63,114 nt of DNA from an uncultured Gemmiger sp. (GTDB lineage Bacteria > Bacillota > Clostridia > Oscillospirales > Ruminococcaceae), in assembly GCA_934502625.1 (NCBI GenBank), contig CAKSUQ010000013.1:1-63114 (forward strand). Direction: 5' to 3'. Below, in pieces: positions 47,258 to 54,494 of this stretch; the stretch's first letter is position 1, and each line of letters begins with the position of its first letter. Under the pieces are notes generated by a model, which was not told the DNA's origin, made no database searches, and saw only the letters and a list, made by a program, of their open reading frames with translations. Made by a program: the position numbers and the translations under genes.

Positions 47258-47266
47258 TGCTATAAT
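47258..47266 (+). promoter_or_regulatory. Extended -10 promoter of soj-spo0J
   Basis: TGCTATAAT, with TATAAT at 47261-47266, lies 54 bases before the soj start. Confidence 0.6.
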
Positions 47267-47320
47267 AGTACCAAGCGGCTGTCTGCCGCCGAAAAAACGC
47301 AAAAACAGGGGAGGTACGGC

Positions 47321-48085
47321 GTGGCAAAAGTCATCGCAATAGCAAACCAAAAGGGCGGCGTTGGCAAAACCACCACCGCCGTAAATCTCAGCGCCTGTGT
47401 GGCGGCGCTCGGCAAAAAAGTGCTGATCGTCGATCTTGACCCACAGGGCAACACCACTTCCGCCTACGGTGTGTCGAAAAATAAGGTCGAATCCGACACC
47501 TACACCTGCCTGATCGACGACGAGGACGTCCGCGAGGCCATCGTAAAAACCGAGTACAACGCGGACATCCTGCCCTCCAATACCCAGCTGGCGGGCGCGC
47601 CCATCGAGCTTGTCTCGGTGCCCCGGCGCGAGATGCGCCTGCGCACCGTGTTGGCACCGGTCGTGCCGCTGTACGACTACATCTTCATCGACTGTGCGCC
47701 GTCGCTGGATCTGCTGACCGTCAACGCCCTCTGCGCGGCGGACACGGTCATCATCCCGATGCAGTGCGAGTTTTTCGCGCTGGAGGGGCTGAGCGAGCTG
47801 ATGACGACCCTCAAGACCGTGCGCAAGAAGTACAACCGCTACTTGGACATTGAGGGCGTGCTGTTCACGATGTATTCCGGGCGGCTGAATTTGACGATGC
47901 AGGTCGTCGCGCAGGTGAAAAAGTACTTTGGCGACAAGGTCTACCGGGCGGTCATCCCCCGCACCGTGCGCCTGAGCGAAGCGCCCAGCTTCGGCATGCC
48001 CATCAACTTCTACGAGCCGAACGGCAAGGGCTGCGAGGCCTATATGGAGCTGGCGCGGGAATTTTTAGCCAACAACGAACGATAA
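47321..48085 (+). CDS. soj: Chromosome partitioning ATPase Soj (ParA)
   Basis: The 254-residue deviant Walker ATPase has NQKGGVGKTTTAVNLSA (9-25), the LIVDLDPQGNTTSA block and FIDCAPSLDLLTVNAL. It drives origin segregation with Spo0J and can influence DnaA. It starts with GTG after GGGGAGG. A parS-bearing terminator and an extended -10 promoter lie upstream, so Spo0J spreading from that parS could affect soj expression. Confidence 0.96.
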   Translation: MAKVIAIANQKGGVGKTTTAVNLSACVAALGKKVLIVDLDPQGNTTSAYGVSKNKVESDTYTCLIDDEDVREAIVKTEYNADILPSNTQLAGAPIELVSVPRREMRLRTVLAPVVPLYDYIFIDCAPSLDLLTVNALCAADTVIIPMQCEFFALEGLSELMTTLKTVRKKYNRYLDIEGVLFTMYSGRLNLTMQVVAQVKKYFGDKVYRAVIPRTVRLSEAPSFGMPINFYEPNGKGCEAYMELAREFLANNER

Positions 48086-48097
48086 GGAGGGACGCCG

Positions 48098-48982
48098 ATG
48101 GCCAAAAAGAAGCTGGGTGGGCTGGGCAAAGGGCTGGACAGCCTGTTTGCCGACCTGCCCAATGACGCCGGCGGCGAGGCGTCCAGCTCGACGCTGCCGC
48201 TGCGCGAGATCGAGCCGGACCCCGAACAGCCCCGCAAACGGTTCGACGACGACGCGCTGAACCAGCTGGCCGACAGCATCACCGAGAACGGCTTATTGCA
48301 GCCCATCGCGGTGCGGCCGAAGCGGGTCGGGCGCGGGTACATCATCATCGCGGGCGAGCGCCGCTGGCGCGCCGCGCGTCTGGCCGGGCTGGACGAGGTG
48401 CCGGTCATCATCAAGGATGTGACCGACGAGCAGGCCGCCGCGCTGGCGCTGATTGAAAATCTGCAGCGCGAGGACCTCGACCCCATCGAGGTCGCAGAGG
48501 GCTGCCGGCAGCTGATCGACAAGTACGGCTTAACGCAGGAATCCGCCGCGAAAAAGCTGGGCAAGAGCCGCAGCGCCGTGACCAACAGCCTGCGCCTGCT
48601 GGCTCTGCCCGAGGATGTGCGCCGCATGGTCAGCGCCGGGCAGCTGAGCTTTGGCCACGCCAAGGTCCTGCTGGGGCTGCCCAACGAGGACCTGATGCGG
48701 CAGGCCGCGGCGGAGGTCGCGGCGCAGAATCTGAACGTGCGCCAGACCGAGGCCCTCTGCAAAAAGCTGACGAAGCCCGCCAAACCGACCAAGGCGAAGG
48801 ACGATAACTTCACCCGCCCGAAGCGTGCGATTGAAGTGGAGGCGGCCTTGAAGGAGGTCACCGGCAGCGAGGTCCATGTTGACTACAAGGACGGCAAGGG
48901 CTCGCTGAAAATCGACTTTTACAGCGATGATATGCTGCAAAAGTTCGTGAGCCTGCTGGGTATGTATGACCCGGAAAATTGA
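48098..48982 (+). CDS. spo0J: Chromosome partitioning protein Spo0J (ParB)
   Basis: The 294-residue parS-binding CTPase starts MAKKKLGGLGKGLDSLFADL, the usual ParA-interacting N-terminus. It has IIAGERRWRAARLAGLDEVP and the helix-turn-helix TQESAAKKLGKSRSAVTNSL, with the SR and VTNSLR features of parS binders, then a C-terminal dimer domain. It follows soj by 12 bases. Four candidate parS sites lie within 10 kb on its upstream side. Confidence 0.96.
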   Translation: MAKKKLGGLGKGLDSLFADLPNDAGGEASSSTLPLREIEPDPEQPRKRFDDDALNQLADSITENGLLQPIAVRPKRVGRGYIIIAGERRWRAARLAGLDEVPVIIKDVTDEQAAALALIENLQREDLDPIEVAEGCRQLIDKYGLTQESAAKKLGKSRSAVTNSLRLLALPEDVRRMVSAGQLSFGHAKVLLGLPNEDLMRQAAAEVAAQNLNVRQTEALCKKLTKPAKPTKAKDDNFTRPKRAIEVEAALKEVTGSEVHVDYKDGKGSLKIDFYSDDMLQKFVSLLGMYDPEN

Positions 48983-48985
48983 GGT

Positions 48986-49169
48986 GTAGGGGCGGATGCT
49001 TGCATCCGCCCGCGGGTCGATGCGAGCATCGACCCCTACAGAACAGCAGCCGCTCCAAAGGCTTCCCCCTCGGGGGAAGCCTTGTAGGGGCGGGGCATGC
49101 CCCGCCCGCAACCAACCCATAAACGCTATTTGTTTGTAAAGCCGCGGGCCGGACATGTCCGGCCCCTAC
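48986..49169. repeat. Cluster of four REP-like palindromes and a solo repeat end
   Basis: Pairs 48986-49011 with 49014-49039 and 49084-49107 with 49146-49169, each starting GTAG and ending CTAC. Between them, at 49055-49082, is GGCTTCCCCCTCGGGGGAAG, a terminal hairpin of the long repeat family. The cluster fills the gap between spo0J and serS. Confidence 0.8.
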
Positions 49170-49200
49170 AAAAGCAAATATTGAATAGAGGAGTACCACT

Positions 49201-50505
49201 ATGTTAGACATTCGTTTTGTCCGTGAAAACCCGGACGCCGTCAAGGAGAACATCAGGAAGAAGTTCCAGGACGCCAAGCTGCCCCTCGTCGATGAGGTCA
49301 TCGCGCTTGACGCCGAGTACCGCGCCGCCATCGGTGAGGCCAGCGACCTGCGCGCAAACCGCAACAAGCTGTCCAAGCAGATTGGCGCGCTGATGGGCCA
49401 GGCCAAGAAGGACCCCTCCAAGGCTGCCGAGGCCGAGGAGATCAAGAAGCAGGTCACGGCCCAGGCTGACCGCCTGAAGGAGCTGGAGGCCAAGGAGACC
49501 GAGCTGCAGGCCAAGATTCAGGAGATCATGTACACGATCCCCCAGATGATCGACCCCAGCGTGCCCATCGGCCCCGACGACAGCCATAACGTCGAGGTCC
49601 AGCGCTTCGGCGAGCCCGTTGTGCCCGACTACCCCATCCCGTACCACGTGGACATCATGGAGAGCTTCGACGGCATCGACCTCGACGCCGCAGGCCGCGT
49701 CTCCGGCAACGGCTTCTACTACCTGCTGGGCGACATCGCCCGCCTGCACGAGGCCGTGCTGGCCTACGCCCGCGATTTCATGATCGACAAGGGCTTTACC
49801 TACGTCATCCCCCCGTTCATGATGCACGGCGACGTGGTCAAGGGTGTTATGTCCTTCCCTGAAATGGACGCTATGATGTACAAAATCGAGGGCGAGGACC
49901 TGTACCTGATCGGCACGTCCGAGCACACGATGATCGGCCGCTTCATCGACCAGACGCTGGACGGCGCCAAGCTGCCCCTGACCCTGACCAGCTACAGCCC
50001 CTGCTTCCGCAAGGAGAAGGGCGCCCACGGCATCGAGGAGCGCGGCATCTACCGCATCCACCAGTTCGAGAAGCAGGAGATGATCGTCGTCTGCAAGCCT
50101 GAGGACAGCATGAGCTGGTACGACAAGCTGTGGAAGAACTCGGTCGAGCTGTTCCGCTCCATGGAGATCCCCGTCCGCCAGCTGGAGTGCTGCTCCGGCG
50201 ACTTGGCCGATCTGAAGGTCAAGAGCTGCGACATTGAGGCATGGAGCCCCCGCCAGCAGAAGTACTTCGAGGTTTGCTCCTGCTCGAATCTGGGCGACGC
50301 ACAGGCGCGCCGCCTGCACATCCGCTTCAAGGATGAAAACGGCAAGACCCAGCTGGCGCATACCCTGAACAACACCTGCGTTGCGCCGCCGCGTATGCTG
50401 ATCGCCTTCTTGGAGAACCACCTGCAGGCCGACGGCACCGTCACCATCCCCGAAGTCCTGCGCCCCTACATGGGCGGCAAGGAAGTTCTGGTGCCGAAGA
50501 AGTAA
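49201..50505 (+). CDS. serS: Seryl-tRNA synthetase
   Basis: The 434-residue class II synthetase charges tRNA-Ser. Residues 1-110 form the long coiled-coil arm that holds the tRNA (ASDLRANRNKLSKQIGALMG). Motif 2 reads CFRKEKGAHGIEERGIYRIH and motif 3 lies near LAHTLNNTCVAPPRMLIAFL. The AHGIEERG wording is a clostridial variant of the usual AGSAGRDTRG loop. The gene has an AGAGGAG ribosome site; no T-box leader was seen in its short upstream region. Confidence 0.96.
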   Translation: MLDIRFVRENPDAVKENIRKKFQDAKLPLVDEVIALDAEYRAAIGEASDLRANRNKLSKQIGALMGQAKKDPSKAAEAEEIKKQVTAQADRLKELEAKETELQAKIQEIMYTIPQMIDPSVPIGPDDSHNVEVQRFGEPVVPDYPIPYHVDIMESFDGIDLDAAGRVSGNGFYYLLGDIARLHEAVLAYARDFMIDKGFTYVIPPFMMHGDVVKGVMSFPEMDAMMYKIEGEDLYLIGTSEHTMIGRFIDQTLDGAKLPLTLTSYSPCFRKEKGAHGIEERGIYRIHQFEKQEMIVVCKPEDSMSWYDKLWKNSVELFRSMEIPVRQLECCSGDLADLKVKSCDIEAWSPRQQKYFEVCSCSNLGDAQARRLHIRFKDENGKTQLAHTLNNTCVAPPRMLIAFLENHLQADGTVTIPEVLRPYMGGKEVLVPKK

Positions 50506-50515
50506 TTTTGAAAGA

Positions 50516-50652
50516 GCCTTCCCCTGAGGGGGAAGGTGGCCGAAGGCCGGATGAGGGGCAAAGTTTTTGCAGTATCCCTTTGACGGGTTATAGAGACAGC
50601 GCCGCCCCTCATCAGTCGCCTTTGGCGACAGCTTCCCCCTGAGGGGGAAGCC
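50516..50652. repeat. Long palindromic repeat, copy 5
   Basis: GCCTTCCCC to GGGGAAGCC with inner GGATGAGGGGC and GCCCCTCATC, starting 11 bases after the serS stop. Confidence 0.85.
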
Positions 50653-50729
50653 TATAAGCGTAAAATTCCACATTGCACCCGCAATGCGGAATTTTTTTGT
50701 ATTTTTTGAACTTTTTCGGGGAAAAATAC

Positions 50730-50758
50730 TTGACAGAAGCCCATGCATTGGCTATAAT
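50730..50758 (+). promoter_or_regulatory. Consensus promoter of the tRNA-Met/tRNA-Glu operon
   Basis: TTGACA (50730-50735), 17 bases and TATAAT (50753-50758). A leader hairpin GCGCTTTCGAGAGCGC (50764-50779) follows. Confidence 0.85.
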
Positions 50759-50791
50759 AATAGAGCGCTTTCGAGAGCGCCTTACAAATGT

Positions 50792-50868
50792 GGCGGTATA
50801 GCTCAGTTGGCTAGAGCATTCGGTTCATACCCGAAGTGTCACCGGTTCAAATCCAGTTACCGCTACCA
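50792..50868 (+). tRNA. tRNA-Met (CAT), elongator type
   Basis: The 77-base cloverleaf has acceptor GGCGGTA/TACCGCT and the anticodon stem-loop TTCGGTTCATACCCGAA with anticodon CAT; CCA is encoded. It lacks the initiator C1-A72 and GGG/CCC features. A CAT tRNA could also be the lysidine-modified Ile2 type, but the acceptor and context fit Met better. Confidence 0.88.
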
Positions 50869-50872
50869 CGTT

Positions 50873-50951
50873 ACAGAGTTTCGCTAAGATAAGGGGGACG
50901 GTCGTCCGCAATAGTGGATGATGGAAGTCGGAGGTTTTAGCGAAGCTCTGT
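50873..50951 (+). other. Hairpin spacer between two tRNAs
   Basis: ACAGAGTTTCGCTAA (50873-50887) pairs with TTAGCGAAGCTCTGT (50937-50951) over 15 bases with a single G-U pair. The 49-base loop contains GGACGGTCGTCC. It would be transcribed between the two tRNAs. Confidence 0.6.
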
Positions 50952-50959
50952 ATTTATAA

Positions 50960-51034
50960 GGCCCGTTGGTCAAGCGGTTAAGACACGGCCCTTTCACGGC
51001 TGTAACATGGGTTCGATTCCCGTACGGGTCACCA
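50960..51034 (+). tRNA. tRNA-Glu (TTC)
   Basis: The 75-base cloverleaf has acceptor GGCCCGT/ACGGGTC, anticodon TTC in the loop CTTTCAC, GGTTCGATTCC in the T arm and an encoded CCA. It is the second gene of the two-tRNA operon and the 5' neighbour of element scars. Confidence 0.93.
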
Positions 51035-51039
51035 AATGT

Positions 51040-51090
51040 AGTCCTTAATTTTTAACGAAGATTCGTTAGAAATTGAGGACTTTTTCTTTT
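51040..51090 (+). terminator. Terminator of the tRNA operon
   Basis: AGTCCTTAATTTTTAACGAA (51040-51059) pairs with TTCGTTAGAAATTGAGGACT (51062-51081), followed by TTTTTCTTTT. Confidence 0.88.
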
Positions 51091-51103
51091 GCCTTTTGAC
51101 GTG

Positions 51104-51120
51104 TACCACAATCGTACCAC
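51104..51120 (+). repeat. TACCAC direct repeat beside tRNA-Glu
   Basis: TACCAC cores at 51104 and 51115 are 11 bases apart, as after the integrase gene at 2951 and 2962, and are also followed by CTTTC. This suggests an attachment-site scar without its integrase. Confidence 0.5.
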
Positions 51121-51152
51121 ACTTTCAGAAAAAAATCAATCTTTCCAAGAGG

Positions 51153-51202
51153 GTAGACGTGCTGCGTAAAAGCCTTTATAAGCGCAGCACGTCTACTTTT
51201 TT
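51153..51202 (+). terminator. Strong terminator-like hairpin in the tRNA-Glu island
   Basis: GTAGACGTGCTGCG (51153-51166) and CGCAGCACGTCTAC (51183-51196) form a perfect 14-pair stem followed by TTTTTT. No intact gene precedes it, so it is probably left over from an element. Confidence 0.8.
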
Positions 51203-51247
51203 GTTGTTCCCCGCCTAATTATAAAACCGTGAAATGCCGAACAGTAA

Positions 51248-51352
51248 AGGGGCTTTCGCGGCATATGCCCCTGCTGCGGTAACAGCGTGAGGGCAACCAA
51301 GACAGTACACATTCTGTGCATGGACTGCAACAAGCCAATGTTGCCACAATAA
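51248..51352 (+). pseudogene. Zinc-ribbon fragment without a start codon
   Basis: After an in-frame stop, the frame reads RGFRGICPCCGNSVRATKTV, then HILCMDCNKPMLPQ. The CPxC and CMDC pairs form a zinc ribbon of the kind found in small proteins of conjugative elements. No start codon precedes the first pair, so it is called a remnant. Confidence 0.5.
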
Positions 51353-51361
51353 AAGGAAACT

Positions 51362-51394
51362 ATGGGAGCAATTCAGCACCCAGAGCTTTTTTGA
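51362..51394 (+). pseudogene. Truncated gene start (MGAIQHPELF)
   Basis: An ATG with AAAAGGA upstream opens a 10-codon frame right after the zinc-ribbon fragment and before the restriction-modification gene end. It looks like the first codons of an element gene whose remainder has been deleted. Confidence 0.3.
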
Positions 51395-51413
51395 TGTTAA
51401 CTTTTCAATAAGG

Positions 51414-54218
51414 TTATTTGGATTGTGCGGCAGACACCTTTTGCTGGTAAAGTTTCATTAACTCGGCAACACAGGCGCTTTCGCTGGTTCTGGCGGCAGT
51501 TCCCTTTGTAAATCCGTAGGCGTCCATAACGGCACGGTCATTGTCTTGATGGGCTTTGCGGAGTTCCGGCGGCATGGTCAGTTCATCATACAGGTCGGCA
51601 AGGCTGCTGTCCGGGTAAAGAGCGCGTGCGTCCAGAATCGCTTGCGCGGTCTGTTCAATTTTGGCTTTCTGCTGTTCGGTTGGTGTAGGCCACGGGAAGT
51701 TGTTGTAGACAATATTAACAGAATATGTAAAATCAGACTTTAATCTTCCAGCAAATGCCCGAACCCAAGCGTTATGGCAGTTAGACATCATAATGCCGAA
51801 AATAAACAAATTAGAATCAGGCATTATTAGAAGTTTGTCGCTTGCAATGATTTCGTGCGAATAAAATCCGAAAGGAATATACTTCCGTTTTCCAGACGAA
51901 ACCTGCGGACCGACCAACATCATACCAGTTTGAGGTTGAGTTATTGTAAAAAATAAGGTTGGGGTATCAGCCTTTTGCACAGTAGCTTTTGCGGAACTTG
52001 ATAGTCGTGATTGCCGTACTGCTTCTACTCTTTTTCTAACTAAGGGCATCTTTGCTAAATCACTCGGACTAGCACCAACTAACCATAAGCAATATCGTTC
52101 TTGATTCCGAAGGAAATCGACACCGCCAGAGTATTTCCGAATATATTTTTCTGCCAGAGGTTCAGACTTAATTAGAAAATCTTTTTCCTCTCTCGATAAA
52201 ATCAAATTTCCGCCATCACTCGGCTTACTGCCATGAATGATACGAGGCATTTTACACAGATTAGTAGCACGACTTTCGATAAATACATTAGGTGCATCAA
52301 TCAAATAAGGGTTTATGTTTTCATATTCGCCTGTCAATCCATTATCATACACGATTTTGCTTTTGCCTTTGGAGTTCTTTATTGAAAAGCCAATGATAAC
52401 AACATGAACATGAGCTTTTGAGGATGCTTCGCTTTCCCAAATGAAGGTTTTATATGCAAAATCGATTTCAATGTTGAATCTTTCTATAAGCGTCCCCCAG
52501 ATAGGAGCAACTTGCTCTCCTTGGGTGATGCTGTTTGTAGATACGAATGCACAACAAATAGGAGTCCCCTTAATCATGTCACAAGCCTTATAATACCAAC
52601 CAGCAACATAATCAAGGCTATTAGAAAGTTTTATCTTTCCGTATAGGCTGGATACGTCTTGTTTTTGTGAAGTAGAGCAGTACGACGCCCCCACAAACGG
52701 CGGATTCCCCATAATATAATTCAGCTTACTTTTGGAAACCACGCTCTCCCAATCCACCCGCAGGGCGTTGCCCTCTACAATATAGGCATTGGTTTTCAAC
52801 GGCAGAAATTCGAGCGGGACGAGCAGGATTTTCTCCGTTTCTTTCATCATCTGGCTTTCCGCAATCCAGAGCGCGGTTTTTGCAACTGTCACAGCAAAGT
52901 CGTTGATTTCGATGCCGTAAAACTGGCTGATGGAAACCTGTATCGGGCTTTCGCTGGCGGAGTACATCGTAACCTGACCGTGGGAGAGTTCCACCAAAAT
53001 CTTGTTTTCCAAGCGGCGCAGGCTCAAATAGGTTTCGGTCAAAAAGTTTCCGCTGCCGCACGCGGGGTCTAAGAATGTGAGCGATGCCAGCTTGCGTTGG
53101 AATGTCCGCAGCTTTGCCGTTCTGCTGCGTTCAATGGGAATAGCGCATATCTCGTCAAACTCGGTTTTCAGCTTGTCCAAAAACAGCGGGTCAATGACCT
53201 TGTGGATATTTTCAATGCTGGTATAGTGCATACCGCCGCTGCGGCGGGTTTCGGGGTTCAGGGTGCTTTCAAACACCGCGCCGAAAATGGTAGGGCTGAT
53301 TTCCGACCAGTTGAAGTTTTCGCTGGCTTTCTCCAGCAGCAGGTTTCGGATTTCATCGGTGAACGGCGGTATCTCGATATTCTCATCGCTGAAAAGCCCG
53401 CCATTCACGTAGGGAAACGCCGCCAATTCCGGGTTGTCATCTTTCAAATAGGGGTCACGGTCTTGCGGCTTGGTATCCAACACGCGGAACAAATCTACCA
53501 GCCCCTTGCGAAGTCCGCGTGTGTCGAAGCCCTTAAGGTAGTCGTGGAACATACCGTGATGCCCAAAAATCCCGGCATCCTCGGCATACAGGCAAAATAC
53601 CAAGCGAACGCACAGCTTGTTCAGACTTTTCAGCGAATGTTCGGATTCCGGGTTTGCGTACTGCTTGTAAAAGGCATCATACAGCAAGCCGACAATTTCA
53701 CCTGCCGCAATGGAGACTTCCATTTCCCGCTTGAGGTGTTCGTTTCCGGCATCGACAAGAAATTGAAGCCGATAGTATTCCTTTTCCAGATTGGCAAGTT
53801 CGATGATTTCAGGCTCACCGCGCGGGCGCTCCATATCGTACACATAGAACGTGCTGAAATTGCAGGTCACGACCCAGCGCGGGTGCTGCGATACGGGCAA
53901 TTCCAAAATGTACCGCTTGGCCTGTTCAAAAGGTGTCAGCAGCGCCCCGTCTGATTGCTTGATAGGCTTGTTCAAATCTTTGCCCAGTCCTTTTTGTTCA
54001 ATCAGAACATGGGTAGCGGGAATCGTACCGTCAATGAAGCTGGTGTGGTCGAGGTGGACTTGCTCCTCAAACTGAATGAATTGCTCCGGGTGTTCGACCC
54101 CGTACACATCACGAAGCAGCGACAGCCAGAAAGGTTGACTTTCGCCCTTTTCGTAGCCCTTATCTTTCCAGTAGGCGGCAAAATTCTTTGCGGCCTGTTG
54201 CTGCTGCGCAGCGGTCAT
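51414..54218 (-). CDS. MmeI-like single-chain restriction-modification protein
   Basis: This 934-residue protein combines nuclease, methyltransferase and target recognition. The N-terminus has a PD-ExK-type set Asp63, Glu74, Lys76 in FIDGTIPATHVLIEQKGLGK; a helical spacer follows; then motif I FLDPACGSGNFL (383-394) and motif IV NPPF (505-508) of an adenine-N6 methyltransferase. Residues about 511-830 would hold target recognition. The start at 54218 has GAGGTG before it, and similarity starts with MTAAQQQQ. The enzyme would methylate host DNA and cut unmodified DNA. Composition drops to AT-rich in the recognition part. It lies in the tRNA-Glu island and reads against the surrounding plus-strand genes. 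Confidence 0.88.
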   Translation of the reverse strand: MTAAQQQQAAKNFAAYWKDKGYEKGESQPFWLSLLRDVYGVEHPEQFIQFEEQVHLDHTSFIDGTIPATHVLIEQKGLGKDLNKPIKQSDGALLTPFEQAKRYILELPVSQHPRWVVTCNFSTFYVYDMERPRGEPEIIELANLEKEYYRLQFLVDAGNEHLKREMEVSIAAGEIVGLLYDAFYKQYANPESEHSLKSLNKLCVRLVFCLYAEDAGIFGHHGMFHDYLKGFDTRGLRKGLVDLFRVLDTKPQDRDPYLKDDNPELAAFPYVNGGLFSDENIEIPPFTDEIRNLLLEKASENFNWSEISPTIFGAVFESTLNPETRRSGGMHYTSIENIHKVIDPLFLDKLKTEFDEICAIPIERSRTAKLRTFQRKLASLTFLDPACGSGNFLTETYLSLRRLENKILVELSHGQVTMYSASESPIQVSISQFYGIEINDFAVTVAKTALWIAESQMMKETEKILLVPLEFLPLKTNAYIVEGNALRVDWESVVSKSKLNYIMGNPPFVGASYCSTSQKQDVSSLYGKIKLSNSLDYVAGWYYKACDMIKGTPICCAFVSTNSITQGEQVAPIWGTLIERFNIEIDFAYKTFIWESEASSKAHVHVVIIGFSIKNSKGKSKIVYDNGLTGEYENINPYLIDAPNVFIESRATNLCKMPRIIHGSKPSDGGNLILSREEKDFLIKSEPLAEKYIRKYSGGVDFLRNQERYCLWLVGASPSDLAKMPLVRKRVEAVRQSRLSSSAKATVQKADTPTLFFTITQPQTGMMLVGPQVSSGKRKYIPFGFYSHEIIASDKLLIMPDSNLFIFGIMMSNCHNAWVRAFAGRLKSDFTYSVNIVYNNFPWPTPTEQQKAKIEQTAQAILDARALYPDSSLADLYDELTMPPELRKAHQDNDRAVMDAYGFTKGTAARTSESACVAELMKLYQQKVSAAQSK

Positions 54219-54252
54219 AGCGGTCACCTCATAGCACAATGTCTTTATCATT

Positions 54253-54281
54253 ATCATAGCATAAACCCCTGTTTACGGCAA
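54253..54281 (-). promoter_or_regulatory. Promoter of the restriction-modification gene
   Basis: TTGCCG (54276-54281), a 17-base spacer and TATGAT (54253-54258) with an extended TGC context on the minus strand. Confidence 0.5.
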
Positions 54282-54325
54282 TAAGGCTGCAACCTTAAAA
54301 TAGTACGCCTGAAACACCGTGCCAT

Positions 54326-54346
54326 GTAGGGGCGAGCATGGTTCGC
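54326..54346 (+). repeat. Decayed REP-like unit
   Basis: GTAGGGGCGAGCATGGTTCGC keeps the foot but the stem is imperfect. It lies between the restriction-modification gene and the LtaS-like gene; the rest of that gap shows AT-rich promoter-like sequence (TGGTATACT near 54430). Confidence 0.5.
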
Positions 54347-54494
54347 GGAGCACAGAGCCGCGAGTTATTGGGGAAACATCCATTCGTGGTGGGTAGGAGG
54401 CTTACAGTTCTTTTCTTTTTCTCGCCGGTATGGTATACTATAAATTGTATAATTATGTACAAATCCAAAAAAGAAAGGTATCATATCAAAACCA

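Noticed and set aside
45975..47320. Noc-binding site of the TATTTCCCGGGAAATA type
   Set aside because: No match was seen by eye; the CCCGGG strings present belong to REP stems or coding sequence.
49170..49200. T-box riboswitch before serS
   Set aside because: The upstream region is occupied by REP-like palindromes and is too short; no T-box consensus or specifier stem-loop was found.
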